A stretch of DNA of 64,000 bases from Meghimatium bilineatum (GCA_034231615.1 CM067298.1:9166140-9230139), one strand, 5' to 3'; positions 21,519 to 32,022 are shown, counted from the first letter of the stretch. Made by a program: numbers and translations. Notes: a model not told the origin generated them from the sequence alone.

Positions 21519-22049
21519 TATCTACTGAAGCACATTAAAAACACACTACTATTTTACAATGTTGCCGAGAAACTGGGGGAAAAAGGTGAGAAAGAATTTT
21601 CCCCATTTATCATGAGGTAGAGAGCGAATAGGTACCGGGAGGAAACGTGCATAGTCAACCCGCAGGTTTGTGTACAGACTACAAGAAAACAATTAAAATT
21701 ACACCTACTTCACGATTCCCAGCAGCTATAACCCTGAAAATGGGTAGGCCTTGTCGCAGTAAACTCGGTATAAAAAGGCCACTGATACAAAACATCCAGT
21801 TCATGTGCCTGAAATGCCATGACTATCTGAAAACGACCGCCTACGAGCAATTGGTATGTTGAAGACCGGAATGATCTCGCGGGTCATTGTTAGGAGGATA
21901 AATTGCCACCACAGCACTAGTGTACGCCTCAATTAACATTACGGAACAACTGGCAATGCCCTAGATAGGATTCAGAGCGGCCAACCACGAGTTACTACCC
22001 CTGCGCAATATTGCGATATTGTGCTGAGTCATCTATCGTTCCCTCCCGG

Positions 22050-22277
22050 CAAGTCAAACAGCAAGAGTAATAGTGGGTAGACGTGGACAAGTCAAACAGC
22101 AAGAGTAATAGTGGGTAGACGTGGACAAGTCAAACAGCAAGAGTAATAGTGGGTAGACGTGGACAAGTCAAACAGCAAGAGTAATAGTGGGTAGACGTGG
22201 GCAAGTCAAACAGCAAGAGTAATAGTGGGTAGACGTGGACAAGTCAAACAGCAAGAGTAATAGTGGGTAGACGTGGG
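22050..22277. repeat. 38-bp minisatellite inside the Tc1 transposase gene, 6 copies
   Basis: Unit 'caagtcaaacagcaagagta' plus 18 bases, starting at 22050, 22088, 22126, 22164, 22202 and 22240. One unit translates as QTARVIVGRRGQ, the expected linker between the two DNA-binding subdomains, so the array is an expansion of transposase coding DNA. Since 38 is not a multiple of three, it destroys the frame. Confidence 0.93.
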
Positions 22278-22514
22278 CAAGTCTCTCGAATGACAGTCAT
22301 GTGACGACTCCAAGATTCAGGCCTTCTGCAAGACGACCTTTTTTTGGGCCAAATGTGACTCCCAGACATCGTCAGATGTGTATACAATGGGCAGAGCAAC
22401 TTCTCAGATGGACTAGATTGCAGTGGAATATGTCCTATTCACAGACGATAGCAGATTCAACCTCTTCTTTGCTGATGGACGTATTCGGATTTGACGACGG
22501 TGTGGAAAGCGCTT

Positions 22515-23299
22515 CTTCTTCTTCTTCTTTCGTTCACTTGAAACATGTCTATATATGTAGTTCTATCTCCTTAATAAAACTCACTGTCTTTTGTAGTTCA
22601 TACAGTGTCCCATAGAGCTTTGATTCCAGTGTTGTTTCCTCTGGCCTCAGCGGATATGTCTGCCTCAGCGTTTCATGCTCAGAACACTCTTGAAGTATAT
22701 GTTTGGCACTCTGTGCTGCCTGTCCACATGTACACATGGCCGTGTTGCCAATCTTGAACTTTGTATACATGTGACTGCGGAGTCGGTTGTGTCCTGTTCT
22801 GAGACGTATAATTATAACTTGTTCTGATCTGTTCATAATGTGATAGTCATTTTGTGTTGGTGTTTGTGGCTTTCTTATTGACTTGATCATCTGTTTTTTC
22901 TGATGGTAGGTGATTGGTATATCTGGTTGGTATTCGGCAGCACCTTCCTTAGCCAGTTGGTCTGCTTTTTCATTTCCTGGTATTCCACAGTGAGAGGGTA
23001 TCCACTGCATGGTTACCCTATACTGGTAAGACAATTCGCTAAGTAGTTTTTTCAAGTCTGTTAGTTTTCTAGACTGGAGAGCTTGAAACACTGACCTTGC
23101 ATCTGTCAGGAATACCACAGGCTGTAGGCCAGAGTTGGAGTTCAGCAGTTTTTTAGCTGCCACACTAATTGCCTGGATTTCTGCATCATAATTATTGCAG
23201 AATTTTCCTGTCTGTGTTCTGATTGTATCTCTAGGCTTGTGTGGATATTCTATATATACACCTGCACCTCCATTCCTCACAGCATTCTGTGTTGACCCA
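22515..23299 (-). mobile_element. 5'-truncated RNase H LINE inserted in Tc1, nearly intact
   Basis: Exact 12-bp duplications 'tggaaagcgctt' flank it (22503-22514 and 23300-23311). Open for 243 codons on the minus strand (23280 to 22549). The truncation point falls just after the first RNase H catalytic Asp (residues GSTQNAVRNGGAGV remain). E (YDAEIQAIS), D (LTDARSV) and the terminal HCGIPGNEKADQLAKEG with the last Asp are present. A C-terminal cysteine segment follows (MCTCGQAAQSAKHILQEC). The end is VSFIKEIELHI, with tail 'gaacgaaagaagaagaagaa'. It is close to the copy at 30955-32022, so the family was recently active. Confidence 0.93.
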
Positions 23300-23768
23300 T
23301 GGAAAGCGCTTTTCAGATTGCTGTGTACGTCAGCACAGCCGACTTGAACGTGGCAGTATTCACATGTGGGGAGGATTCAGTTTTCATCATCGCTTGCCTC
23401 AGCGCGTCTTCCGTGGAAATATTAATGCTGTGAGATATAGAGATGAGGGTTCTGTGTGCATTGGTTGTTCCCACATTCACACATTATCCAGACTTGCAGT
23501 TTCTCCAGCAGGATAACGCATGTGTACACTGCATGAATTATACATCTTTATCTACAGCAGCAGAACATTATGACGATTTATTGGCTTGCACTATCACCAG
23601 ACATGTCCTCTACATAACATCTGTGGGACGAGCTTGGACGCAGAGTCTACAGGCGAGATTCCAACACATTTGCAGGAGCTCTAAGCTGATCTTACACGTG
23701 AATTACAGTATTTCTTCGGAACTTCTTTCAGAGACTTACGCTTTCCATGAGTAGCCGCTACCAAGTTT

Positions 23769-23852
23769 GTTTGCAAGCACATGGTGGACATACCAGATAC
23801 TGAGGTTATTGTTTGCAAGCACATGGTGGACATACCAGATACTGAGGTTATT
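23769..23852. repeat. 42-bp tandem duplication of the Tc1 transposase C-terminus
   Basis: 'gtttgcaagcacatggtgga' plus 22 bases occurs at 23769 and 23811. Each copy encodes QAHGGHTRY followed by a stop, the usual Tc1-like C-terminus. Confidence 0.9.
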
Positions 23853-24109
23853 GTGAAAGATGTTTTATTATTGGTTTCCAATTTGGTTTTCTCCCTTGCC
23901 TGCACAGTATGAAATTTATTGCATAGCAATCAAATGCAAGAAATAATGATTAGCATGGATTCATAGGAAAATGAATACTGATTTCAAATATGTAAACTTG
24001 TAAATACTTATATTTACATTTCGCACTGTCTTCCTGGATTAAACGGGTGGTGCGTTTTTAATGTGCTTTAGTGTATATTGCAATCTGTAAAGCCTTCCAT
24101 TATTTCATG

Positions 24110-24360
24110 ATTGAACTAAATCCTTGGGAAAAACTGGCCGCCGATCATACAACATGGAGTACTCGGTTACGCCGAAACACCCAATCATCTCAATGGCCTC
24201 TGAGGGAGAAGATTTATGACAGACGACGCAGACGAAATGCACATACATCCTTAAACACAGATTTGCTATATATATATATTCTGTTCTCGCTCCTACTGAT
24301 CGAAAATCGGCAACATCAGCCATGAGAGAGGCTGCAAGTTGACCGCATCGTAGTTCATTT
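24110..24360 (+). pseudogene. LINE ORF C-terminus with eroded zinc-finger
   Basis: Translation gives WEKLAADHTTWSTRLRRN, then REKIYDRRRRRNAHTSLNT and, in another frame, CSRSY(stop)SKIGNISHERGC. This order (DRxxWR-like helix, basic stretch, CxRxCxSRIGLxSHxRxC finger) is the C-terminus of several RTE/jockey-like LINE proteins. Only the end is present. Confidence 0.72.
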
Positions 24361-24569
24361 GTAATTGTTACAAAATACCTGATTTGAGTACTTGTTACAT
24401 TACTCTTTATAGTTCCTGTTCACTTTCTGTTAAGAGGACAGTGTCATCTTCATATCACAAATACTTTATTATAAGTTGTCAATTGATCTTGAGTCTTGGT
24501 ATCCATCCTATTAAAGAAATGTCCTCTGTCCTATAAAAATAAGATATCTTTAATAGATATATGTCTTAT

Positions 24570-24890
24570 TCTTTTGTGTTATACCTCTGTATTATACGTT
24601 TCTGTTATACCTCTGTGTTATACTTCTGTAATACCTCTGTATTATACTTTTCTGTTATACTTCTGTGTTATACGTTTCTGTTATACCGCTGTGGTATACT
24701 TTCATGTTATACCTCTGTATTATACTTTTAGGTTATATTTATGTGTTATACTTTCATATTATACCTCTGTATTATACTTTTCTGTTATACTTCTGAATTA
24801 TAACACAGAAATATACGTTTCTGTTATACCTCTGTGTTATACTATTCTGTAATACTTATGTGTTATACTTTCATGCTATACCTCTGTCTT
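24570..24890. repeat. Irregular minisatellite, ~13/26-bp unit
   Basis: Repeated 'ttatacttctgtgttatac' type units with frequent substitutions; about 24 half-units. Confidence 0.85.
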
Positions 24891-24893
24891 ATT

Positions 24894-24985
24894 ATGACTC
24901 GAAAGAAGAGCAAGCAATAGTAATACAATCAACAATGAATGTCGTAAGAAAAGAAGGAGGCGGTTAGGCGTGGAGTTGAAATTAC
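24894..24985 (+). mobile_element. Family A fragment (5' part only)
   Basis: 'gactcgaaagaagagcaagc', 'tgtcgtaagaaaagaaggag' and 'ggcgtggagttg' match the head of family A with many changes. Confidence 0.6.
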
Positions 24986-25024
24986 ACAATAATTTTCTGA
25001 GGTAAATTGCTCAAGACCCATTCC

Positions 25025-25128
25025 TGTACCTGTACTACTTTACCTGTACTACTTTACCTGTACTACTTTACCTGTACTACTTTACCTGTACTACTTTACC
25101 TGTACTACTTTACCTGTACTACTTTACC
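25025..25128. repeat. Minisatellite, 14-bp unit, ~7 copies
   Basis: Near-perfect 'acctgtactacttt' units. Confidence 0.95.
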
Positions 25129-25179
25129 TAGGTCCTACAAGCACAATGAGTAAAGGAGTCATCTGGGACGCGCAAATTT

Positions 25180-25400
25180 CTGGTAAATCTCCCTCGCAAA
25201 GCTCTAGAAAACCTCCTTAGCATCGCTCTATAAAACCTCCCTATTAAATATCTGGAAAACCACCCATCAAACCTCTAAAAAATCTCCCTCACAACCCTCT
25301 AAAAATCTCCCTCGTAAATCTCCGAAAAATCTCTTTCACAAACCTCTGGAAAACCTCCCTATCAAACCTCTGAAAAATCTCCCTCGAAAAGCTCTGGGTG
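25180..25400. repeat. Diverged minisatellite, ~24-27-bp unit
   Basis: Units of the form 'ctctgaaaaatctccctcg(c/a)aa' with many variants; about nine copies. Confidence 0.85.
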
Positions 25401-25404
25401 AAAA

Positions 25405-25516
25405 TCCCATTTTAAACTTATCAGAGACACAGCAATCTGAAGCTGACAATAGCATATCCATACCTGGTATAATTATGGGCAGAATATGTCACATGATGAT
25501 GATGATGATGAAACCT
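25405..25516 (+). pseudogene. RTE-like LINE 3' end with TGA tail
   Basis: Ends 'agaatatgtcacatgatgatgatgatgatga', matching the terminal sequence of the longer copy at 55490-55905. No useful frame remains. Confidence 0.6.
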
Positions 25517-25567
25517 GGTATATAGAATCAGAAACAACTTCACATTATCTGGAAATAACCTATTAGA

Positions 25568-25946
25568 ATTGTTTATAAATTACGTCAACAATTTTTGCCA
25601 GTAGTTTGTCATTTCCCCCCTTTTTCAACAATTGTCAAGAATTGAGGGACCCCACTACCCTGTTAATTATGTGCAAAAAATATTATTTCTCTAGCACTAA
25701 TTTTAGCATTAAAAATATACCAACAAAATGTGTTATATTTCATATTTTTACAACCGTGGTTAAAATTATAATAATTTAATTGGTGTATAAAAGCAGTATT
25801 GTTGACGCTAACTTTTGTCTAACCAACTCCCCCCCCCCCTTCCTTCCTCTTCATTGTCAATCACTATTTAAAATTTTCAGTGCTCTCTTTCCTCCCCCTC
25901 CCCCCCTCAAACTCTCTATTTTTGTACGTAATTTACGGACAGTCCC
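25568..25946. mobile_element. MITE with AAATTACGTCA-type termini, copy 1
   Basis: Left end 'gtttataaattacgtcaac' and right end 'gtacgtaatttacggacag' are inverted copies of one terminus, shared with 37474-37907 and 53984-54616. About 380 bp, non-coding, with C-rich and T-rich interior (C-runs near 25830 and 25905). Confidence 0.7.
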
Positions 25947-26134
25947 ATAAATCAGATTTAATTTTATTTACATTTAACTATATATCGTTGGATTCTCGCC
26001 AGCACTTCGGTGTTTGTGCTCTTCTTCTAAGATCTTGCTCCTGTACCCAAAAAAAATGTGAAAATACATACATAATGTCTTCTTCTTCTTTTTCCTTAAG
26101 TCAATTTAAGAAGAAGCATGAGGATAAATGAATA

Positions 26135-26403
26135 AATTCTTACAACTGGCAAGACTTGAACCAGGTCCGTTCTAGTAGCACCGAGTCGCCTTGCAACTCA
26201 AAGAATAGGTTTTCTGTATTTGATCAACCACATCTCTAAAACGTTGATCAAGTACGAAAACTTGTTTATTTTCGCTTTTTTAACCCAAAACAAAGTTTTA
26301 GGGTTGTGGTTGGTCAAATAGAGAAAACCTATTTACTGTAGGTGCAAGGCGATTTGGTTCCGCTAGAACGAATCTGGTTCAATTCCCGTCAGTCTTAAGA
26401 ATT
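26135..26403. repeat. Long inverted repeat with tRNA-like arms
   Basis: 26135-26240 and 26290-26403 are reverse complements at roughly 75-80% identity over about 108 bp, separated by about 50 bp. Shared blocks include 'ataggttttct' and 'cgccttgca' with its complement. The right arm carries a B-box-like 'ggttcaattcccgtc' on the plus strand and the left arm the inverted equivalent. It is best explained as two head-to-head tRNA-derived SINE heads or one foldback element. Confidence 0.7.
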
Positions 26404-26900
26404 TCTTCTTCTGCGTTTAGGATTATTTTGGTCTTGCCAGATCTGCAGACCAGTCGCCATGACAAAACTCCCAGTCTTCTCTAGGACAGAGCGGCTGCCC
26501 CAATGTTTTTGCTTGAGCTCAGTCCAGTGTTACCATTTCTTCCCTCGCAGTTATTTGTATTCTGGTCAGTTTGGAGTATGTGTTCAGTGGTATATATGCC
26601 TGTTCAGCATGGACATTCTTTTGTGTGGACCACCCTGATCCGATACAGGTTGCTCTGTAGTCTGCAGTGGCCAGTTCCAAGTTGAAAGATGATTGTTGTC
26701 TATGAAGTTGTTATATGGTGGTTCTAATTTTTAATCAATATCCATATCTTCCTTCCACTGTGATGTATGATGGTTGCGGATAATACTTTGTCATCACTTT
26801 ACGACAGATGATGTCTGAATTCTTTAAATTTTCCTCTTGCTTTTGCCAGGACATCATCTCTCTCGTTTCCGGTGATACCACAATGGACGGACAAATGTCA
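26395..26900 (-). pseudogene. RNase H LINE, C-terminal part (third subfamily)
   Basis: Minus-strand translations in shifting frames give VHCGITGNERDDVLAKA (end of RNase H, last catalytic Asp in the ADxLAK position, about 26885), FQLGTGHCRLQSNLYRIR (about 26675) and CPC..TTEHILQT (about 26590). The 3' terminus is 'aaacgcagaagaagaa', the same tail as family A retroposons. Stops and frameshifts throughout. Confidence 0.8.
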
Positions 26901-27029
26901 CAATGAGAGCCTTACTACAAGGTAAACTAAGGAAATGACTATTGGAGAAGACAAAAATATTATTAGTGGATATTAATTATGTAATCATAGATAATAAACT
27001 GTCAAAAATAGAAATAAATTACAATTTTC

Positions 27030-27310
27030 GTTTATTTCACAAAATGTCAAGTAAGTAGTTTGTTTCCTTTTATCAGAACATCAAGTATTTCACAAAACGT
27101 CAAGTAGTATGTTTTCTTTTACCAGAACATCTAGTATTTCACAAAACGTCAAGTAGTATGTTTTCTTTTATCAGAACATTAAGTATTTCACAAGAAATCA
27201 AAGAGTCAATTTTATTTCACCGGAAAGTATTTTATCTTTAACCATAAGATATAGTATTTTACATGAGAAAATCAAAGGGGTATGTTTTATTTCATCAGAA
27301 GTCATTATTT
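27030..27310. repeat. Diverged minisatellite, ~50-bp unit, 5-6 copies
   Basis: 'agtatttcacaaaacgtcaa' followed by 'gtagtatgttttcttttacc' recurs; the right-hand copies are strongly diverged. Confidence 0.8.
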
Positions 27311-27476
27311 TTTTATTTATCCAACATTTCAACAAGCCGGCGAACTAATAAGTTACAATTTAATTGTAGACATCCATGCAAAAAATGTTGATTAACATAA
27401 ACATTGGAAGAAGCAAAACAAAATTTGCTAAACAATCAGCAGTATCTGATTTTGTTTTTCTTTTGTTCTTCTATCA

Positions 27477-27520
27477 TACACACACACATACACACACATA
27501 CACACACACATACACACACA
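27477..27520. repeat. (CA)n-rich microsatellite
   Basis: Interrupted CA/CATA repeat. Confidence 0.92.
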
Positions 27521-28087
27521 AAAATAGGAACTATAATAAAACTCTATAGAGCACTGGATTATCAACCAAAAATTATGGATATAATTCCATCATTGGTCAC
27601 TCTCCAGCAACGCCTGCTTTACAAACAGGCACCAGTTCTTGTGGTAGACTAAAGTAAACTCTGATCCGTATCAGAAAACTTTATGGTTTTTTTTATTCTG
27701 TTTGTGTTTGGCAACCATCAGGTTGTCATTTTAAGAAGATTCCTTCCAGAAGATTCTTCTTTTCGTGTCCCCGGCCTTATATTCTTTACGGACTTTAACC
27801 GTCATTTCACTTCATCTGACCAATATATTTATTACATTTTATTTTTCATCCATAATCTTTTCATCCGTGTTTGGCTCTTTGTTTATTTGTTTGTTTGTGT
27901 GGTTGTCTGTTTGCTCACTTATATATGTCTGGCTTTTTTTGTTTGCATGCTTGTGGGGTTTTGTGGGTTTTTTTGTGTTTTTTTTTTTTTTTGCTAGTTG
28001 GTGAAACCAACTTTTTAAATTGTTTGCATGTGTTTTTCTTTAGTTTGTTTATCTGTTTATTTATTTATTCGTTTGCTTGTTTGTTTC
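27521..28087. repeat. T/G-rich low-complexity region
   Basis: Runs of TTTG/TTTA and a T-stretch near 27972-27992. The phenylalanine-rich frames here come from base composition; no gene is supported. Confidence 0.6.
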
Positions 28088-28200
28088 GATCCTCAGGAAT
28101 TACGAACAATATGGTTCTTGTGTTCTTTTATGCAATGGGTGGATTTCTCCACAGTTTTACTTCATATCTAGAAGACGTTAACTCGCAGCTCTGCGTAAAA
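28088..28200. repeat. Dispersed repeat, copy 1 (pair with 53443-53545)
   Basis: 'gatcctcaggaattacgaac' and 'ccttttatgca/ttcttttatgca' blocks align with 53450-53540. Unknown family. Confidence 0.55.
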
Positions 28201-28331
28201 ATGTTCTGAAGATCTCACTTGTGTCCGACCAGATCAGCCACGATGCAACACCACAACCCTGGTAGATGTCACGCTGGTACAGTCCGATTTTTGTCTGGTG
28301 AAAGTTCCGCCGAAAAGGAAACAACAAATAA

Positions 28332-28404
28332 TGAACAACTGAATAACTGAACAACTGAACAACTGAACAACTGAACAACTGAACAACTGAACAACTGAAC
28401 AACG
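28332..28404. repeat. 8-bp tandem repeat, ~9 copies
   Basis: Perfect 'aacaactg' units except the first. Confidence 0.95.
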
Positions 28405-28409
28405 AACTC

Positions 28410-29215
28410 GACAAACTGCTCTTCGATGACGATCAAAGCAGCATATACGACGACGAAGAAAAAGTACAAATTCATGTCAACTCACTATCAATAATATGTA
28501 AAATACAACATACTGATTACCATACACAAGACAGAAACTATGCAAATAACGAGATCAACACATCACTTAAACATCCAAATAGAGAACAAACAAAATAAAA
28601 CAAGTCAAAGAGTTCAAGTGCCTAGGAAGTATCTTCACAGAGGACGGACGACTGGACAGAGAGATAGATACAAGATGTCAAAAGACAAATGATGTGACAT
28701 ACTAGCTGTCAGCTTTGCTGTTGCATCCAAAAATAAACATGGAAGTAAAGAAACAAATTATTAAGAACATCTTTATACCAACACTATGCTACCAATGCCA
28801 GACTTAGCAACTGACATCTACACATAAGAGAAAGATTGACACTTGCAAAATGAAATGTCTAAGAAAGGCTATTGGTGTCACCAGACTCGACAAAACGTGC
28901 AGTGAGAACATCAGAAAGATAACAAGTATAACAGCATGCATCGAACATATTGAGAAAACAGCAGATAAAATTGTTTGGACATCTTATGAGGATGAACAAT
29001 CAACTTCCTTGTTGAGTTTATAACAAGATGGAATCAGGATACAGAGCCAACAGCAACCCGAGGCAAAAATGGAAAGACAACATCAAGACCACCCTGAAGA
29101 AAGATGACTACATCTCAACCAGAGCTCTGAAACGCAGACTACATCTCCTTCAAAAACCCCTACGTTCAACAACAAGTGTGGGAGCTACGACAACACCGCG
29201 TGGGAATAGACAATA
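28410..29215 (+). pseudogene. Second LINE family, C-terminal half (plus strand copy)
   Basis: Same family as 10085-10780 on the minus strand. Segments: FKCLGSIFTEDGRLDREID (about 28617), LLLHPKINMEVKKQIIKNIF (about 28724), PTLCYQCQT, STHKRKIDTCKMKCLRKAIG (about 28822), then YRANSNPRQKWKDNIKTTLK (29037-29096). Stops and frameshifts separate these. The first 180 bp may be the RT active-site region (FDDDQSSIYDDEEKVQ) but this is weak. Confidence 0.85.
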
Positions 29216-29327
29216 GACAATAGGAAGTTTCGTAGTTCTTCATCTATGCTTGAGCAGAAGACTACAGTACAATTGTTCACCGTATTGTAAGTGAATATTA
29301 TTTATAACAGAAAGTATGAAAATAGTT

Positions 29328-29390
29328 CTTGTTGTTTTTGTTGTTGTTATTGCTGCTGCTGCTGTTTTTTGTTGTTGTTGTTGTTGCCGA
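29328..29390. repeat. (TTG)n/(GCT)n trinucleotide repeat
   Basis: Interrupted TTG and TGC triplets. Confidence 0.9.
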
Positions 29391-29524
29391 TATCTAAATG
29401 TTGCTGAGTAGTTCTATACTTGACAAGCACAATGCCATTCTTAAATAAGTGCAGGTCTTATGAAGATGACTTACTGATCCATCTAGTAAGCTAGTGACTG
29501 TTAAGGGTGTTTGTAACAGTTTTT

Positions 29525-29602
29525 TTTCTTCTTGGCAGTTGAAAGGAAAGGGCAGTCAATAAGGTGTTCTTGGCAGTTCAAAGGTAAGGGCAGTCAATAA
29601 GG
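29525..29602. repeat. Direct duplication, ~40 bp x 2
   Basis: 'ttcttggcagttgaaaggaa' and 'agggcagtcaataagg' occur twice in tandem just upstream of a family B retroposon. Confidence 0.85.
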
Positions 29603-29604
29603 AG

Positions 29605-29772
29605 GCGTATCAGTCGAAGACGGATGTATCGGGCCATTGGCGCAAATAAAACGGCGACACAACGCATTTCCATTCTTTAACTACATCTTGCTGGAAATCT
29701 ATAATGGATCATGGTCCTGCTACAATAGAGATTCAGGAGTTTGAGAATGAACGCTGAAGAAGAAGAAGAATA
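29605..29772 (+). mobile_element. SINE-like retroposon, family B
   Basis: Blocks in order: 'cgaagacggatgtatcgggc', 'cattggcgcaaataaaacgg', 'cgacacaacgcatttcc', 'ctacatcttgctggaaatct', 'gagattcaggagtttgagaa', tail 'tgaacgctgaagaagaagaa'. About 165 bp, non-coding. Confidence 0.8.
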
Positions 29773-30061
29773 AGGAGACGTATGAAAATGATAGTATTAT
29801 GTGAAACAATATACAGAATAATTATTATAGCTATAATTAACCCTTTTATATATATTTTTGAGTGGTTCTAATCCTGTATTCACTTCTCAATAAGAGTGCC
29901 ACATAACTTCATCACAGATCAACCATCAAAGAAGGCATGAAAATGGTTCTCAACAACATGCAAGAATTGCACACAGTGATATCACATCGCTTGAACTGGA
30001 GAGCTCTGTTTTCTTCCCTATTCGCTGAAGCACCATAGATAGAATATGCAGTTACTTCGTA

Positions 30062-30122
30062 TATACTTCTTCAGTGTTCATTCTCAAACTCCCGCTGGAT
30101 CTCTCTTGTAATAGGACAATGT
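30062..30122 (-). mobile_element. Family B fragment (3' end only)
   Basis: Inverted tail 'cttcttcagtgttcattctc' plus 'ccgctggatctctcttgtaa'. It abuts a family A copy. Confidence 0.65.
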
Positions 30123-30124
30123 GG

Positions 30125-30372
30125 CAGTAGCAACAGTGTGCCCTGCCATGCAAGTTTCACGAGGCGATTAAGAAGCCTTGAAATTGGAATTACCAGTCAC
30201 ATTATATAGTTCAAAGTGACCCAAGCGATTCTGAAGATGGATGTGTCGGGTCGAAATGCACAGATATCGCAGCCAAGCTGTAAACCATGACACAACAAGC
30301 TACATTTTTCGGATTATAACCTGTTAACCAGCAGGACTTCGAGAAAGAAAGCAAAAGAAGAAGAGCGAGAAG
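30125..30372 (+). mobile_element. SINE-like retroposon, family A, diverged
   Basis: 'gaagatggatgtgtcgggtc', 'gcacagatatcgcag', 'aaaccatgacacaac' and the tail 'gaaagcaaaagaagaagagc' follow the family order; the head is more diverged. Confidence 0.7.
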
Positions 30373-30377
30373 AATGT

Positions 30378-30403
30378 TCAATCAATCAATCAATCAATCA
30401 ATC
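30378..30403. repeat. (AATC)n, tail of the adjacent minus-strand LINE
   Basis: On the minus strand it is (GATT)n directly following the LINE stop codon region, so it is probably the element's simple-repeat 3' tail. Confidence 0.85.
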
Positions 30404-30905
30404 GCCATGCCGAATAACGTTGGCGATCATATTTCTCCACGACTCTCTGTCTCTTGTGTTGTCAATAAGCTCGGTTGGTGAATTTCTACCGTGCCACAGT
30501 ACAAGTCCATCTAGCAACTTCTCTGTTTGTCGTCCCTGTCTCTTTTCCGTTTGATATTTCCAGTGGTTATTAAGTGCTCAAGCTGTGTTCTTCTCAGCAC
30601 ATGCCCTATAAACCTTGATTGTCTGCCTCTAATGTTTGATATGATTGATCTTTTTGCCAGCATCAATGAGAACATCTGCATTAGTTTTCTTAGCTGTCCA
30701 TGGTATTTTCAGCATTCTTCTCAGAAACCACATCTTTGTAGCCTCCAGTTTGTTTTGGATTTTTTTTGTTACAGTCAATTCTTCACATTAATGAAAAAGA
30801 ATTGGTTCTATATAACATCTCAGCACTTGAATTCGGGTCTGTATTAATAGTGTTCCATTCTTCTCAGAAACTCTCTGTAGCCTCCAGTTCGTTTTGAATG
30901 TTAGA
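30385..30905 (-). pseudogene. RTE-like LINE, C-terminal part
   Basis: Minus strand, leftward: CYIEPILFH, KLEATKMWFLRRMLKIPWTA (about 30760), KKTNADVLIDAGKK, a kinase-free tail LDGLVLWHGRNSPTELIDNT (about 30510) and DRESWRNMIANVIRHGD with a stop near 30405. This is the standard RTE-type post-RT region. Frameshifts between segments; the 5' part is missing. Confidence 0.85.
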
Positions 30906-30954
30906 ACAATGTTGCTTAACCAACGCATGACTCTATAATCAGCCCAGCATTACT

Positions 30955-32022
30955 GGCCAAAATCTAGCAATGGGACGACTGAAAAGAAGCAGCTTTATCC
31001 ATCAAGCTAAACGACTCCGCAGACAACTTACAGACCTACCTGAAGTTGACAGCCCCTTAAGGCCTGTACCAGAACAAACCCCGTGGAGTGAAAGGCATGG
31101 AATGCCAATATACATTCAGACCCATGTGAAAGGAATACTAAGCGAGGACGAACAGAACAGTGTGCAGCGAAGGACAGTCACCCTCAGTTTCCTGGATGAG
31201 GAATATCCACAAGATATATGGGTCAGAGTATACACAGATGGGTCAGCACAGAATGCCGTGAGGAATGGAGGTGCAGGTGTATATATAGCATATCCATACA
31301 AGCCTAGAGATACAATCAGAACACCGACAGGAAAATTCTGCAATAATTATGATGCAGAGATCCAGGCAATTAGTGTGGCAGCTAAAAAACTGCTGAACTC
31401 CAACTCTGACCTACAGCCTGTGGTATTCCTGACAGATGCAAGGTCAGTGCTTCAAGCTCTCCAGTCTGGAAAACTAACAGACTTGAAAAAACTACTTAGC
31501 GAATTGTCTTACCAGTATAGGGTAACCATGCAGTGGATACCCTCTCACTGTGGAATACCAGGAAATGAAAAAGCAGACCAACTGGCTAAGGAAGGTGCTG
31601 CCGAAGACCAACAGGTATATCAATCACCTACCATCAGAAAAAACAGATGATCAAGTCAATAAGAAAGCCACAAACACCAACACAAGATGACTATCATATT
31701 ATGAACAGACCAGAACAAGTTATAATTCTACGTCTCAGAACAGGACACAGCCGACTCCGCAGTCACATGTATACATAGTTCAAGATTGGCAACACAGCCA
31801 TGTGTACATGTAGACAGGCAGCACAGAGTGCCAAACATATACTTCAAGAGTGTTCTGAGCATGAAACGCTGAGGCAGACATATTGGCCAGAGGAAACAGC
31901 ACTGGAATCAAAACTCTATGGGACACTGTATGAACTACAAAAGACAGTGAGTTTTATTAAGGAGACAGAATTACAGATATAGACATGTTTCAAGTGAACG
32001 AAAGAAGAAGAAGAAGACAACC
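30955..32022 (+). mobile_element. RNase H LINE, 3' part with complete RNase H domain
   Basis: The 226-codon frame 30970-31650 starts within a linker (GRLKRSSFIH) and holds a full RNase HI-type domain: YTDGSA (Asp90), NNYDAEIQAIS (Glu130), FLTDARSV (Asp156), the conserved His193 in WIPSHCGIPGNE, and KADQLAKEG (Asp203). A frameshift near 31607 follows. The C-terminal part reappears at 31800-31982 (MCTCRQAAQSAKHILQEC, ending SFIKETELQI). The tail is 'gtgaacgaaagaagaagaag'. RNase H normally removes the RNA strand during reverse transcription. The copy is 5'-truncated (no RT). It is very similar to 22515-23299. Confidence 0.93.

Larger units (their letters stand above)
21519..24075 (+). mobile_element. 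Tc1-like DNA transposon, inactive, with nested insertions
   Basis: Terminal inverted repeats share 'aagcacattaaaaac' (left 21528-21542; right as its complement near 24051-24067), with TA at both outer edges. The transposase runs left to right: helix-turn-helix region with GMLKTGMISR and RIQSGQPRVTTPAQ (about 21855-22005), GRRGQVSRMTVM, then QWAEQLLRWTRLQW (about 22385). The first catalytic segment (LFTDDSRFNLFFADGR) is at about 22434. The LINE at 22515-23299 interrupts it. It resumes with HMWGGFSFHHRLP (about 23362), LQQDNACVH (about 23502) and HLWDELG (about 23620), where the catalytic Glu before HLW is replaced by a stop. It is also broken by a 38-bp array at 22050-22277. Without the insert and array it is about 1.6 kb, near normal for Tc1. 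Confidence 0.92.

Noticed and set aside
27683..28209. Membrane-protein-like Phe/Leu-rich frames
   Set aside because: Overlapping frames in TTTG/TTTA low-complexity DNA; composition explains the hydrophobicity.
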